The notes under the pieces are model-generated. The model was given only the letters and a program-made list of their open reading frames with translations, did not search any database and was not told where the DNA came from. Positions 46,440-55,332 of a stretch of 64,000 nucleotides of DNA are shown in pieces; positions within the stretch are counted from its first letter, which is position 1, and each line of letters starts with the position of its first letter. A program made the position numbers and the translations under genes. This stretch comes from JABAAE01 sp905480545 (GTDB taxonomy: Bacteria; Planctomycetota; Planctomycetia; Pirellulales; Pirellulaceae): NCBI GenBank assembly GCA_943788025.1, contig CALSOR010000016.1:1-64000 (forward strand), in the 5' to 3' direction.

Positions 46440-47597
46440 ATGCGAAGAAAACTTGTTGCATTATTGATTGAGCAATCGAACGCCTACGCACGCGGATTGC
46501 TGGAGGGCATTAACGCCTACGCCCAGCAACATGAGAATTGGTCGATTTGTTTACCGGAACAAGTCCGAGGCGCTTCGCCACCAAGTTGGCTGGAAAACTG
46601 GAAGGGGGATGGAATTATTGCCAGAATCGAATCGGTGGCAATGGCTGACGCGATCCGCAGAAAGCAAAGCCCGGTGATCGATGTCAGTGCTGCCCGCTTA
46701 GTCGAGGAGATTCCTTGGGTTGAGACCAACGATCAGGAAATCGCAAATCTTGCCGCCGAGCATTTGATCGAAAAGGGATTTCGCCATTTTGCATTTTGCG
46801 GTGACGAGGCTTTTAATTGGTCGACATGGCGAAGCGAGCACTTTTCCCAACGAATGGATGCAAGCAATTTTAAATGCAACGTCTTTCGCCAAGCCAGGAG
46901 TAATCCGGAACAATCTTGGATGGACGAGCGAATTGCATTGGCAAAATGGGTGCAGGACTTGCCGAAGCCAATCGGTATCATGTGCTGCTTCGACATTAAG
47001 GCGCAGCAATTACTCGATATTTGCCGTGAACAATCAATCGCTGTTCCGGAGGAAGTTGCGGTCATTGGCGTTGATAACGATCGATTGCTGTGTGATCTTT
47101 CCACACCCTCCTTGACCAGCGTTATTCCGGACACTCACCAAACGGGATACGTCGCAGCGCAGTTACTCGATCAGATTATGCTGGGGCAACGAATTGCACC
47201 AGTCGCGCATCTGATCAAGCCGCTTGGTGTCGAAGCAAGGCAGTCGACCGATATCCTGGCGATCAAAGACCATGACATTGCGGCGGCAGTCCGCCTCATA
47301 CGAGAGAATGCTTGTGCGGGCATCACGGTAACGGAGATTTTAAAGCGAATTCCGATTTCTCGTAGAATGCTCGAAAGCCGATTTAAAAAAATCGTAGGTA
47401 GGTCGCCTCATCAGGAAATCTGTCGAATCAAAATTGCCCAGGTCAAACGATTGTTGATTGAAACGGATCAATCGATACGAGAGATCGCGTGGAAAACCGG
47501 ATTTGAACACGCAGAGTATTTATCTGTCGCATTTAAAAGGACGGTTGGAGTGACTCCCAAGGATTTTCGCTTTCGTGAATGTACATCATCAAGATGA
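46440..47597 (+). CDS. XylR-family transcriptional regulator
   Basis: The N-terminal ~270 residues are a LacI/periplasmic-binding-type sensor (SNAYARGLLEGINAYAQQH, IGVDNDRLLCDLSTPSLTSV). The C-terminus holds two AraC helix-turn-helix motifs (VTEILKRIPISRRMLESRFK and IREIAWKTGFEHAEYLSVAF). This matches XylR-type activators that sense a sugar. It is divergent from the oxidoreductase, so it probably controls that gene, the ThuA fusion and perhaps the downstream sulfatase. The inducing sugar is unknown. Confidence 0.92.
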   Translation: MRRKLVALLIEQSNAYARGLLEGINAYAQQHENWSICLPEQVRGASPPSWLENWKGDGIIARIESVAMADAIRRKQSPVIDVSAARLVEEIPWVETNDQEIANLAAEHLIEKGFRHFAFCGDEAFNWSTWRSEHFSQRMDASNFKCNVFRQARSNPEQSWMDERIALAKWVQDLPKPIGIMCCFDIKAQQLLDICREQSIAVPEEVAVIGVDNDRLLCDLSTPSLTSVIPDTHQTGYVAAQLLDQIMLGQRIAPVAHLIKPLGVEARQSTDILAIKDHDIAAAVRLIRENACAGITVTEILKRIPISRRMLESRFKKIVGRSPHQEICRIKIAQVKRLLIETDQSIREIAWKTGFEHAEYLSVAFKRTVGVTPKDFRFRECTSSR

Positions 47598-47713
47598 ACC
47601 TTGGAAAGTGTCGTGAGTTCAAGTCTTTGCGAACGGGTAACTGGAATTTTTTGATAGTTTCGATCATATTTAGAGACATCTTCGACTGCTCGAATTCGCT
47701 CCACGGTGATTAA

Positions 47714-49216
47714 ATGAATCGATTAACGATCCAATCCAATTTTAAGATAGCGTTTGCATACGCAACTTTTTGTTTACTTTCGCTTGCGTCGGCAAATGCC
47801 GCTGACAAGCCCAACGTGGTATTGATCCTTTGCGATGACATTCGTTGGGATGCGATGAGTTGTGCAGGGCATCCTCATTTGAAGACTCCTCACATCGACA
47901 GTATCGCAAAGGAGGGAGTCTTTTTTGAAAACGCGTTTTGCACGACCAGTTTGTGCTCTCCTAGCCGCGCCTCGATTTTGAGCGGACTGTATGCTCATTC
48001 GCATGGTGTGACCAATAACTTTACGGAGTACCCGGAGCAGCTGAATAGTTTTCCCCTTCAGTTGCAAAAAGCGGGTTATGAGACGGCGTATGTTGGCAAG
48101 TACCATATGGGGCAAGAGAGCGATTCACCACGGCCTGGATTCGATTACTTTGTTACGCACAAAGGACAGGGCAAGTATTTTGACAACGAATTCAATTTCA
48201 ATGGCAAAGAACGTAAAACGATCAAAGGGTATTACACTCACACCGTGACGGACATGGCGATTGATTGGATGAACCAAGATCGCGACAAGCCGTTTATGTT
48301 GATGATTGGTCAGAAAGCGCCGCATAGCTTTTATTTCCCGGAAGAAAAATATGCCAATGCATTCGACGATGTTGAAGTCAATTACCCACACACGGCATTC
48401 AATCTTGACGGTAAACCTGAATGGATCAAGCAGCGACTGAGCACATGGCACGGCATCTACGGCCCGTTATTTGATTGGCGAAAAGAATTTCCCGACACCA
48501 GTGCGGCAGCGGTAAAGGATTTTGAAAAAATGGTACGTGCGTATTGGGGCACGATTCTGTCGATTGACGATTCGGTTGGAAAACTGAAAGCCTATCTCGC
48601 TGAGAAAAAAATGCTCGACAATACCGTCTTTATCTTTATGGGTGACAACGGTTTGTTGGAAGGAGAGCATGGAATGGTTGATAAACGAACCATGCACGAA
48701 GCCAGCATTCGCATCCCAATCATCGTGCGCTATCCGAAGTTGGTCGCACCGGAAAAAGGCAAACGCGTCAAAGAACAGGTTTTGACCGTTGATATTGCTC
48801 CGTCGATTCTGGAAATGTGCGGTGCGGAGCCACTTAAGAAAATTCACGGTTCTTCATTCAAGACGTTGATCACCGACGGCGATGATTCATGGCGCGACGG
48901 TTGGGTCTATCACTATAACTATGAAAAACAATTTCCCTACACGCCAAACGTTCGCGGTATAAGGACCAACAAGTGGAAGTACATTCATTATCCGCATGGC
49001 GACGGTTCCCCTGATCGGCACATGGCGGAATTGTACGACATGGAAAACGATCTTGGTGAAAGGAACAACTTGATTAAAGACCCCAGTAAGAGTTCGCTGA
49101 TTGCGAAGTTAAAGACCGATTTGAAAACCGAATTGAAACGCGTGGGGCTGGAGCGAGACTCAATGCCACTTGATGAAGGCGTTCAGCAAAAACTGCCTGA
49201 AAAAAGTATCCGATAA
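47714..49216 (+). CDS. Sulfatase with classical CSPSR motif
   Basis: Type I sulfatase. Signal peptide (ATFCLLSLASANAAD), KPNVVLILCDDIRWDAMSC with metal-binding Asp residues, and Cys81 in LCSPSRASILSGLY (formylglycine site). YVGKYHMG and FMGDNGLLEGEHGMVDKRTM complete the fold. The length of 500 is typical. Placed directly after the XylR-type regulator, it is probably induced by a sulfated sugar. Exact substrate unknown. Probably periplasmic. Confidence 0.93.
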   Translation: MNRLTIQSNFKIAFAYATFCLLSLASANAADKPNVVLILCDDIRWDAMSCAGHPHLKTPHIDSIAKEGVFFENAFCTTSLCSPSRASILSGLYAHSHGVTNNFTEYPEQLNSFPLQLQKAGYETAYVGKYHMGQESDSPRPGFDYFVTHKGQGKYFDNEFNFNGKERKTIKGYYTHTVTDMAIDWMNQDRDKPFMLMIGQKAPHSFYFPEEKYANAFDDVEVNYPHTAFNLDGKPEWIKQRLSTWHGIYGPLFDWRKEFPDTSAAAVKDFEKMVRAYWGTILSIDDSVGKLKAYLAEKKMLDNTVFIFMGDNGLLEGEHGMVDKRTMHEASIRIPIIVRYPKLVAPEKGKRVKEQVLTVDIAPSILEMCGAEPLKKIHGSSFKTLITDGDDSWRDGWVYHYNYEKQFPYTPNVRGIRTNKWKYIHYPHGDGSPDRHMAELYDMENDLGERNNLIKDPSKSSLIAKLKTDLKTELKRVGLERDSMPLDEGVQQKLPEKSIR

Positions 49217-49256
49217 ATCATCAGGTGGGAGGACGGTCGTTTTAACGATTTAACGT

Positions 49257-50690
49257 CTACTTCTTTTCCTCGGGAATCAAGTCGAGGCAAATTAAGTGCC
49301 GATCGCCGCGGACATAAAGCAGGCCGTGCGACACGATCGGTGCTGCCCAGCAGGGATAGGAAAGAAGTTTGTCGGACGGATCAGAGCCCTTGGGCGATAT
49401 CAAGTCCAGGCGTATTTCGGTAACGACCTCAAATTTTTCAGGCGAAGCCTTAAATAAGAACAGTCGGCCGACCTCCGTTAGGCAGATAAAGTGCCCGTCG
49501 ATGTACAGCAGTGAGCTCCTTGTCAATCTTGGCAACGACCATTTCTCATTACCAGTCTTCGCGTCGATGCATTTTAGGACGGCGTTGTTGGTGTGCCGTC
49601 CGCTTGATCCGTAAAGGAAACCCTTGTGGTGAATCGCAGTGTTCCAGTGCGTTTGCATGGCTCGGACCCGGCTCCGTTTTTCGTCTTTCCAAACGATCTC
49701 ATAATTTTCTTTGGTAACCTTCAGCAAGCTGCTGCCCGGCCCATAGGTTTCTGAAATGAAAACTTGATCGTCGACGATTACTGGATTCGATGCGTTGACG
49801 CTTTCCAGTTTCGAATCACGCCAAGGATAATCGAACTTTTGTTTACCGTTGGATGGATTGAAGCAAATCAGGCCTGCCCGACAAAACGCAAAACATAATT
49901 TTTCGCCGTTGATTTCTGCGATAACAGGTGAGGAGTACGACGCCAAATCATCTGAAAACTGGTAGCGAGTTTTTCCGGTTGATTTGTCGAACGCAACGAT
50001 CGCTGATCCATTTCCGACGACTTGATCCAATGCACCTGTTGGAACCGATTTTGATACTTCGGGGCTGCCGCCAACCATTGCGATAACGAGGTCATCAAAA
50101 ATAATCGGTGTGCTTCCGATTCCAAAAAAGTTTTGAATGACGCCAAAATCCTTTGATGTGTTTCGCTTCCAAATTAATTGGCCATCGGCGATCGCATGGC
50201 AGCGCAGTTCCCCGGCCACTCCGTAAGTGTACACTCGCTCGTTATCAATGACGGGTGAGGTGCGGGGGCCACCATTGTAACCGTAGAGGTCTTTATAGGA
50301 GGTCGGATATGATTTGCTCCACAGTTCCGCTCCAGTTTCGGCGTTCAAGCAAGTCAGAACTTCGTCGTCATCTACACGGTCGAACTGAAAGTAGCGTCCA
50401 TCGGCGACCGAACCAATACCGTAGCTCTCCTTCAAAGGACGGGTCCATTTGATCTTGAGATTGCCGCCGTCCCAGTCTGTTAAGATGCCTTTTTCATTTG
50501 ACTTTCCATCGCGGTCTTTTCCCAGAAACTCAGGCCAGTCGTCACCGGTTTTTCGTGTCCAGAGTGAATCTGTTTTTACTGCTTGGGTTTGCGCATCAGC
50601 GACTGAATTTCCAAGCACGAATTCAAAAATGAGAATTCCGAGCAGAAAAATAAAGGTAAACGCGAACCAAGATTGACCAGATCGAATCAT
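49257..50690 (-). CDS. PQQ-type beta-propeller secreted protein
   Basis: A signal peptide-like N-terminus (FAFTFIFLLGILIFEFVLG) is followed by DDWPEFLGKDRDGKSNEKG, a hallmark of planctomycete PQQ-like propeller proteins, and repeats such as CLNAETGAELWSKSYPTSYK and CIDAKTGNEKWSLPRLT. These proteins adopt a seven- or eight-bladed fold; many lack the cofactor, so enzyme activity is not assured. It converges on the sulfatase gene with a 40-base gap. Confidence 0.87.
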   Translation of the reverse strand: MIRSGQSWFAFTFIFLLGILIFEFVLGNSVADAQTQAVKTDSLWTRKTGDDWPEFLGKDRDGKSNEKGILTDWDGGNLKIKWTRPLKESYGIGSVADGRYFQFDRVDDDEVLTCLNAETGAELWSKSYPTSYKDLYGYNGGPRTSPVIDNERVYTYGVAGELRCHAIADGQLIWKRNTSKDFGVIQNFFGIGSTPIIFDDLVIAMVGGSPEVSKSVPTGALDQVVGNGSAIVAFDKSTGKTRYQFSDDLASYSSPVIAEINGEKLCFAFCRAGLICFNPSNGKQKFDYPWRDSKLESVNASNPVIVDDQVFISETYGPGSSLLKVTKENYEIVWKDEKRSRVRAMQTHWNTAIHHKGFLYGSSGRHTNNAVLKCIDAKTGNEKWSLPRLTRSSLLYIDGHFICLTEVGRLFLFKASPEKFEVVTEIRLDLISPKGSDPSDKLLSYPCWAAPIVSHGLLYVRGDRHLICLDLIPEEKK

Positions 50691-50793
50691 TTATAATTCC
50701 AAAATTCATTAAGAAGGTAACGGCATTTTAGTTGCTTTCGTTTTATCCTAAAACTGCCTCCCCTATTATTCTTTTTGCGACGCTGAGCATGCA

Positions 50794-51216
50794 ATGTTAA
50801 AGATTACTGACAAAATTCAAATTCCACTACGAGAATTTGATTTTACGTTTGCCCGTAGTTCCGGACCGGGAGGACAGAACGTAAATAAGGTTAACACGAA
50901 AGCGTTTTTGACTTGGCACGTTGAACAGACTGAGAGTTTACCCTGGGCGGTAAAGGATCGATTCGTGAAGAAATTCTCGCGAAGGATTTCCAAAGAAGGG
51001 AAAATTATCGTGGTAAGCCAGCGATTTCGCGATCAAGGTCGAAATGTTGCCGATTGCATCACGAAACTTCAGGAACTGGTGAGAAGTGTGGTTGCAGCAC
51101 CTGTCAAACGTAGAAAGACCAAACCGTCAAAAGGGGCTATTCAACGGAGAATCAATGATAAAAAGGCAACGTCCGAACGAAAATCACGTCGTAGGCCACT
51201 TCGTGGTGACGAATGA
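50794..51216 (+). CDS. arfB: Peptidyl-tRNA hydrolase ArfB
   Basis: ArfB rescues stalled ribosomes by hydrolysing peptidyl-tRNA. The GGQ loop lies at about residues 24-29 (SSGPGGQNVNKVNTKAFLTW), and the C-terminal tail is basic (KRRKTKPSKGAIQRR and following), as needed to enter the mRNA channel. At 140 residues it matches ArfB (YaeJ) and not a full release factor. Confidence 0.93.
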   Translation: MLKITDKIQIPLREFDFTFARSSGPGGQNVNKVNTKAFLTWHVEQTESLPWAVKDRFVKKFSRRISKEGKIIVVSQRFRDQGRNVADCITKLQELVRSVVAAPVKRRKTKPSKGAIQRRINDKKATSERKSRRRPLRGDE

Positions 51217-51390
51217 TGCATTGAACGAAATTCTTCGAATATTTTTTGCAAATTGGGAATTAACTGAAAAGATCCAGTTGCTGGGGGCGAATGATTTAAG
51301 ATATGTTCGCCAATGATTCCGTATCCATTTCATTTCGCCGATGGGTGCGTGATTTGGTTGGAAATTTAAATCGCATGAAGAAAGAAAGCC

Positions 51391-51720
51391 ATGTTCGGAA
51401 ATGTTGCTTGGTTTAGAACGACTTCTTCAAAGTTGCCGATCCCGACCCGTTTTTCAGGCTGGTTGTTTTATGTCATATGGATTGCAGCGATTTTGTTGCC
51501 ATCGGCGGTTATGTTCTTTTTCGGCGAGCAAGCTCAGATCTGGGAAGGTTTGACCTGGCTGCTTTTGTCCAGTTCTGCATTCAGTTACGACACGTATTCG
51601 GTGGTGAGGGAAATTAAGAAGAGGTCTGAATTTGATTCGTTGTTTTTTATTGGCGATGACGATTCGCACGTGTCGACCAAAAATTACGACCTCAATTTGC
51701 GCAGTTCCTCGCGTGAATAA
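51391..51720 (+). CDS. Small membrane protein, unknown
   Basis: A 109-residue protein with two hydrophobic segments (LFYVIWIAAILLPSAVMFFF and IWEGLTWLLLSSSAFSYD) and a polar charged C-terminus. No family was recognised. It lies between arfB and the UVR-motif gene. Real coding is supported mainly by the two membrane segments. Confidence 0.55.
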   Translation: MFGNVAWFRTTSSKLPIPTRFSGWLFYVIWIAAILLPSAVMFFFGEQAQIWEGLTWLLLSSSAFSYDTYSVVREIKKRSEFDSLFFIGDDDSHVSTKNYDLNLRSSSRE

Positions 51721-51819
51721 ATGTTGCGGTCGATTCGAGTGCTGAAAAGAAGTCAGCTTTTGAGGAATGCCGCGTTTCTGATTCAACGATTTTGCTCTCT
51801 TTGCGTTTTAAAACCCCGG

Positions 51820-51867
51820 CCAATGCATCCCAGCACCAATGCATTTCATCGCCAATGCATCTCAGGC
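51820..51867. repeat. 16-bp degenerate tandem repeat, three units
   Basis: The core ccaatgcat occurs at 51820, 51836 and 51852, exactly 16 bases apart, with variable trailing bases (cccagca, ttcatcg, ctcaggc). It lies about 95 bases upstream of the UVR-motif gene, where it could be a protein-binding array or slippage product. Confidence 0.75.
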
Positions 51868-51960
51868 TTGTGGTAGTCGAAATTGGAATCAGTGCGTTAT
51901 ACTGGAGCGCACACTGCAATTGACTACCGCCTCTACTTGATTTCGTCTTTTTCTGCCTGA

Positions 51961-52704
51961 ATGTCTGACCACGATAATATCGACAACATATTTGAGAATT
52001 GGAAATTTGATCCAACCGCCTTAATGGTTCGTAAAGCGTATGGTGACGATGGTCGCGGCGTGCTTCAAATGCGAATCGATCTAGGCGTCATGCAGTTGGA
52101 AACTGACGGTCGTCCAGATGGTTCAAAGCCAGGTGGTTTCGACACGGTCTATGATAAACTCTTCCACGAAACGATCGAGCGTGGCGAAGAATTCGAGATG
52201 GACGACCAGCGGTGTTTCGAGGTCGATCGTGAGTTCGTTCAATTTTACCATCGCAGAATTTGTTGGTTGCAGCTAAAAGAATATGGGAACGCTGTTCGTG
52301 ATGCGGATCACACTCTCAAGTTGATGGACTTCTGCCGTACGCATTCTCCGGATGAAAATTGGACGTTGTCACATGAGCAGTATCGCCCGTTTGTGATGTT
52401 CCACCGGATTCAAGCGTCGGCTTTTTCTGTAATCGAAGAGGAGAATGGTGCGGAGTCAGCGATTGAAGAAATCAATATCGGGCTGGAAAAATTGCGTGTG
52501 ATTTTCGAAGAGTTCGGTGCGGAAGAGCAATTTGAAGACGAAGAATTGGTGCAACGTTTGTCAGAACTTCGTGAAGAGTTCCGCAAAAAGTATCAGGTTG
52601 GTCAGACGCTAAACGAAAAGCTTGCGGATGCGGTTGAAAAAGAACAGTATGAATTGGCTGCACAACTTCGTGATGAGTTAGACCGCAAAAAAATCCAGCG
52701 TTAG
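51961..52704 (+). CDS. UVR-motif protein
   Basis: The C-terminal ~35 residues (LADAVEKEQYELAAQLRDEL) match the UVR motif found in UvrB/UvrC and in the Clp adaptor McsA. The N-terminal ~200 residues are mostly acidic and helical (YHRRICWLQLKEYGNAVRDA, SAIEEINIGLEKLRVIFEEF), with no other recognised domain. It is probably cytoplasmic. A protein-interaction role similar to McsA is possible but not shown. Confidence 0.72.
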   Translation: MSDHDNIDNIFENWKFDPTALMVRKAYGDDGRGVLQMRIDLGVMQLETDGRPDGSKPGGFDTVYDKLFHETIERGEEFEMDDQRCFEVDREFVQFYHRRICWLQLKEYGNAVRDADHTLKLMDFCRTHSPDENWTLSHEQYRPFVMFHRIQASAFSVIEEENGAESAIEEINIGLEKLRVIFEEFGAEEQFEDEELVQRLSELREEFRKKYQVGQTLNEKLADAVEKEQYELAAQLRDELDRKKIQR

Positions 52705-53086
52705 GATCATTTGCGAAATGGTAAGGCCTCGCGACGCAGGTCAGACAATAGAATGCGATGGTCTCTCTTTTAGGCATTTTAGATTAAAGTAAATGAAACG
52801 TTGCGCCAGCCGTCCATCGTGTAAAATAGGAGGCGAATCGTTTTAAATACAAGATTACGGCAAATGTCCGAGTCTCAAATGTCCGAGTCTCAAATGGATC
52901 GTCGCACAGGCGACGCTGCTGGGCAGGCGATGCTGCTGGGCAGGCCAGCAGACCAATCCGAAAAGTACTGGGAAACTATCGCTGCCTTCGAAGCCGCACT
53001 CAAATACTGTTGGACGTGTGGGCATGATAGACAACTGGAACATCGTGTTCCCTAGAGCAAGTAATTCGTACAATCGCGGAGAGATA
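52705..53086. other. Intergenic region with two tandem duplications
   Basis: About 380 bases between the UVR-motif and Sel1 genes. A 15-bp unit (aaatgtccgagtctc) is repeated at 52862-52891, and a 17-bp unit (gcgacgctgctgggcag / gcgatgctgctgggcag) at 52910-52943. A short open frame starting at 52864 is built from these repeats and has no protein family signal. Confidence 0.6.
52862..52943. repeat. 15-bp and 17-bp tandem duplications side by side
   Basis: Copies of aaatgtccgagtctc occupy 52862-52876 and 52877-52891 (perfect). Copies of the 17-bp unit occupy 52910-52926 and 52927-52943 with one mismatch. They are 18 bases apart, upstream of the Sel1 lipoprotein. Confidence 0.85.
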
Positions 53087-53896
53087 GTGAATAGGTTTCT
53101 ACTTGGATGCGTTTTGGTCGTTGGCGTATCGCTGTTGGGATGTTCGAAGCAACCCGCACGCAATGGCTCAGGCAATGAAATCGCCAAAGACGATTCTGGC
53201 TCGAAGAAGACGGAGGCGGATGGCAGCGATTCCTCCAACAAAGACGTAGTCAACGTCGAACCAGAAGAGGGCGACGGGTTAGTAGTAGAAAAGGGCAAGG
53301 TAAATCCCGAGGCGGTCGCCCTTTTCGATGCTGGGATCGCCGCCTATCAAGCAAGTAACTTGCCCCTCGCTCATGAGAAATTTCTCGCGGCTTCCAGAAA
53401 AGGACATGCCGATTCCCAGTTCAACCTGGGTTTAATGTATGAGCAAGGTATCGGGGTAGGCAAGAATGAGAAGGAGGCGGTTGTCTGGTACGGCAAATCC
53501 GCCATGCAAGGGAATTCGGCCGCACAATTTAATCTTGGGGTGCTCTACGAAAATGGTCGTGGCACAAAGGTTGATTTCGCAAAAGCCAATGCTTGGTATC
53601 GCAAGGCGTCAGTGCAGGGTGATCCGCTGGCCATTGGGAATCTGGGCATGCTGTATGTTCGTGGAGACGGAGTGAAGGTGAACAGGGTCGCGGGCGTGGC
53701 GTTGCTACTGATGTCTGCGACCATGGATCCTTCGCCGGGAAACAATGCCAGGCGGAATATTACAGCAACTAGGGGGCTTACGGCTGAGATGATCGGCTCG
53801 GCCCAGTCGCTCACCGAAGTGCTGAGCAGCGCGGATAACCTCCTTCTGCCGCTTGATCGATTTTTGAAGGAATCCGAGAATCGAAAAACAAAATAA
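53087..53896 (+). CDS. Sel1-repeat lipoprotein
   Basis: I start at GTG 53087, giving a lipoprotein signal (NRFLLGCVLVVGVSLLGCSK, lipobox LLGC) preceded by ggagag at 53078-53083; the earlier ATG adds 23 residues without such a signal. An acidic Ser/Asp linker leads to Sel1 repeats (ADSQFNLGLMYEQGIGVGKN, SAAQFNLGVLYENGRGTKVD, DPLAIGNLGMLYVRGDGVKV). Sel1 repeats mediate protein contacts. The protein is probably lipid-anchored and outward-facing. Confidence 0.8.
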   Translation: MNRFLLGCVLVVGVSLLGCSKQPARNGSGNEIAKDDSGSKKTEADGSDSSNKDVVNVEPEEGDGLVVEKGKVNPEAVALFDAGIAAYQASNLPLAHEKFLAASRKGHADSQFNLGLMYEQGIGVGKNEKEAVVWYGKSAMQGNSAAQFNLGVLYENGRGTKVDFAKANAWYRKASVQGDPLAIGNLGMLYVRGDGVKVNRVAGVALLLMSATMDPSPGNNARRNITATRGLTAEMIGSAQSLTEVLSSADNLLLPLDRFLKESENRKTK

Positions 53897-54015
53897 ACTA
53901 ATGAATACCTGAAGGTCGAACATCGACTGTTGCGTCACCGATCTGTCCCCGTTCAGTCGCCAGCGTTGACTGCGTCTCGGGTCTCAACACGTCGTGGAGA
54001 TTCTCCGGCTAGGAA

Positions 54016-55266
54016 TTACATGCGTTTGGAGATGGTGCCAATAGCCTCAATTGTTTGTTCGATTTGTTTTCGGCTGACATAAGGCGCGGGCCCCAATCGC
54101 AAATGACGACCTCGGCTGTCACTGGAAATCCCGTTTTCTTTTAAACGCTTGACCCATTGTTCGGCTATGTCGGTTTGCAGTGGAAGAAAGCCGCCCAGAT
54201 CTTCAAGTGGCTGAGGTGGAAGAGCAAGTGTGTCCGGAGAAATGCTGAGTTTGGAGATGCCATCGCTTAGCATCTTCAATTGCTGTTGATTGATATTGCG
54301 AAGTCGAATATCGGTAAGCTGTTGCTCTTGAAAGAACTTGAAAACGGACGCAGCACGATAATGACTTGTTGGATCGTAAGTCGAGCCTGCGAATGCCGAG
54401 TGCCCCAGACCATAACCGACTTGCTCGTCCGATCGTTGCTTGTTGAGTGTCGCAAATTCGGCAAACCAACCGGTAATCACAGGGCGGTGTATATGATTAG
54501 CGGGGACGCCATCCTTTGCAGATGTGACCTGGGCGATACCGTCAATTTTGTGGTGAACAGGAACTCGCATAAAACAATTGCCCTCTCCGGCTTGCAAGTA
54601 CTTATAGCCGCCTCCAACCAGGAATGCAGAACGCAAATTCCAGGCGGCAATATCGAACGGCACGATATTGAGCACATGGTAAAGATCTACAAGGCATGGG
54701 ATTCCTTGGTCGGCTGCAGCAGTTGCAACAGTTCCAACGTTCGAAAATATCTGACCGGTTTCAAAAAAAACGCCGGACACCATGACCGCAATCGTTTCCT
54801 GATCAAGTACCTCGCATAATCGTTGATCCAAGGTTTCCATTGGTTCCAGCTCGACTCGTTCGATTTCTACTCCCTCTTCAGCCAAACGATCGAGTTGCCG
54901 TCGCATCGCATGAAACTCCGCATTTGTCGTCACAATTTTGGGTTTCGAATGCTTTCGAAATGGGAGACAAGATAGAAAGCGAATAAGCAGTTCATGGGTG
55001 GATCCTGCTAACGCGATTTCCGCATCCGGTTCCTTCATCAAGTTCGCATAAAAGTTTCGGACATCATCCGCCTTGGCGAACGCAGCTTCCCATTTGTCAT
55101 CCACAAAAGTTGCTGCATCCAAATAGGCTTGCATTTGCCCGTGTCGAGCCACATCTGGCCAAGCTTGATGAGAATGCCCGGATAGTAAGATACGGTTGGC
55201 GACATCGAAATCGCTGTAATGAATTTGCAGCGGGTTTTCGTCACCCTGCAGCAATGGATCGAGCAT
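54016..55266 (-). CDS. Kynureninase-like PLP enzyme
   Basis: Aminotransferase class V fold. FLVGGGYKYLQAGEGNCFM holds the PLP Lys at about residue 220, and LSGHSHQAWPDVARHGQMQA plus LVDLYHVLNIVPFDI fit the kynureninase subgroup. Kynureninase cleaves kynurenine to anthranilate, but no other kynurenine gene is adjacent, so another beta-substituted amino acid is possible. The 416-residue length is typical. Confidence 0.8.
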   Translation of the reverse strand: MLDPLLQGDENPLQIHYSDFDVANRILLSGHSHQAWPDVARHGQMQAYLDAATFVDDKWEAAFAKADDVRNFYANLMKEPDAEIALAGSTHELLIRFLSCLPFRKHSKPKIVTTNAEFHAMRRQLDRLAEEGVEIERVELEPMETLDQRLCEVLDQETIAVMVSGVFFETGQIFSNVGTVATAAADQGIPCLVDLYHVLNIVPFDIAAWNLRSAFLVGGGYKYLQAGEGNCFMRVPVHHKIDGIAQVTSAKDGVPANHIHRPVITGWFAEFATLNKQRSDEQVGYGLGHSAFAGSTYDPTSHYRAASVFKFFQEQQLTDIRLRNINQQQLKMLSDGISKLSISPDTLALPPQPLEDLGGFLPLQTDIAEQWVKRLKENGISSDSRGRHLRLGPAPYVSRKQIEQTIEAIGTISKRM

Positions 55267-55332
55267 TAGGTTTGTCCAAGTCGAAGTGCATGGGCTATTT
55301 CGACCTACAACCTACTTTTAAATCTGGCTTTG

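Noticed and set aside
52864..53055. Open frame opening with repeated Met-Ser-Glu-Ser-Gln
   Set aside because: It is built from the two adjacent tandem duplications and has no family resemblance.
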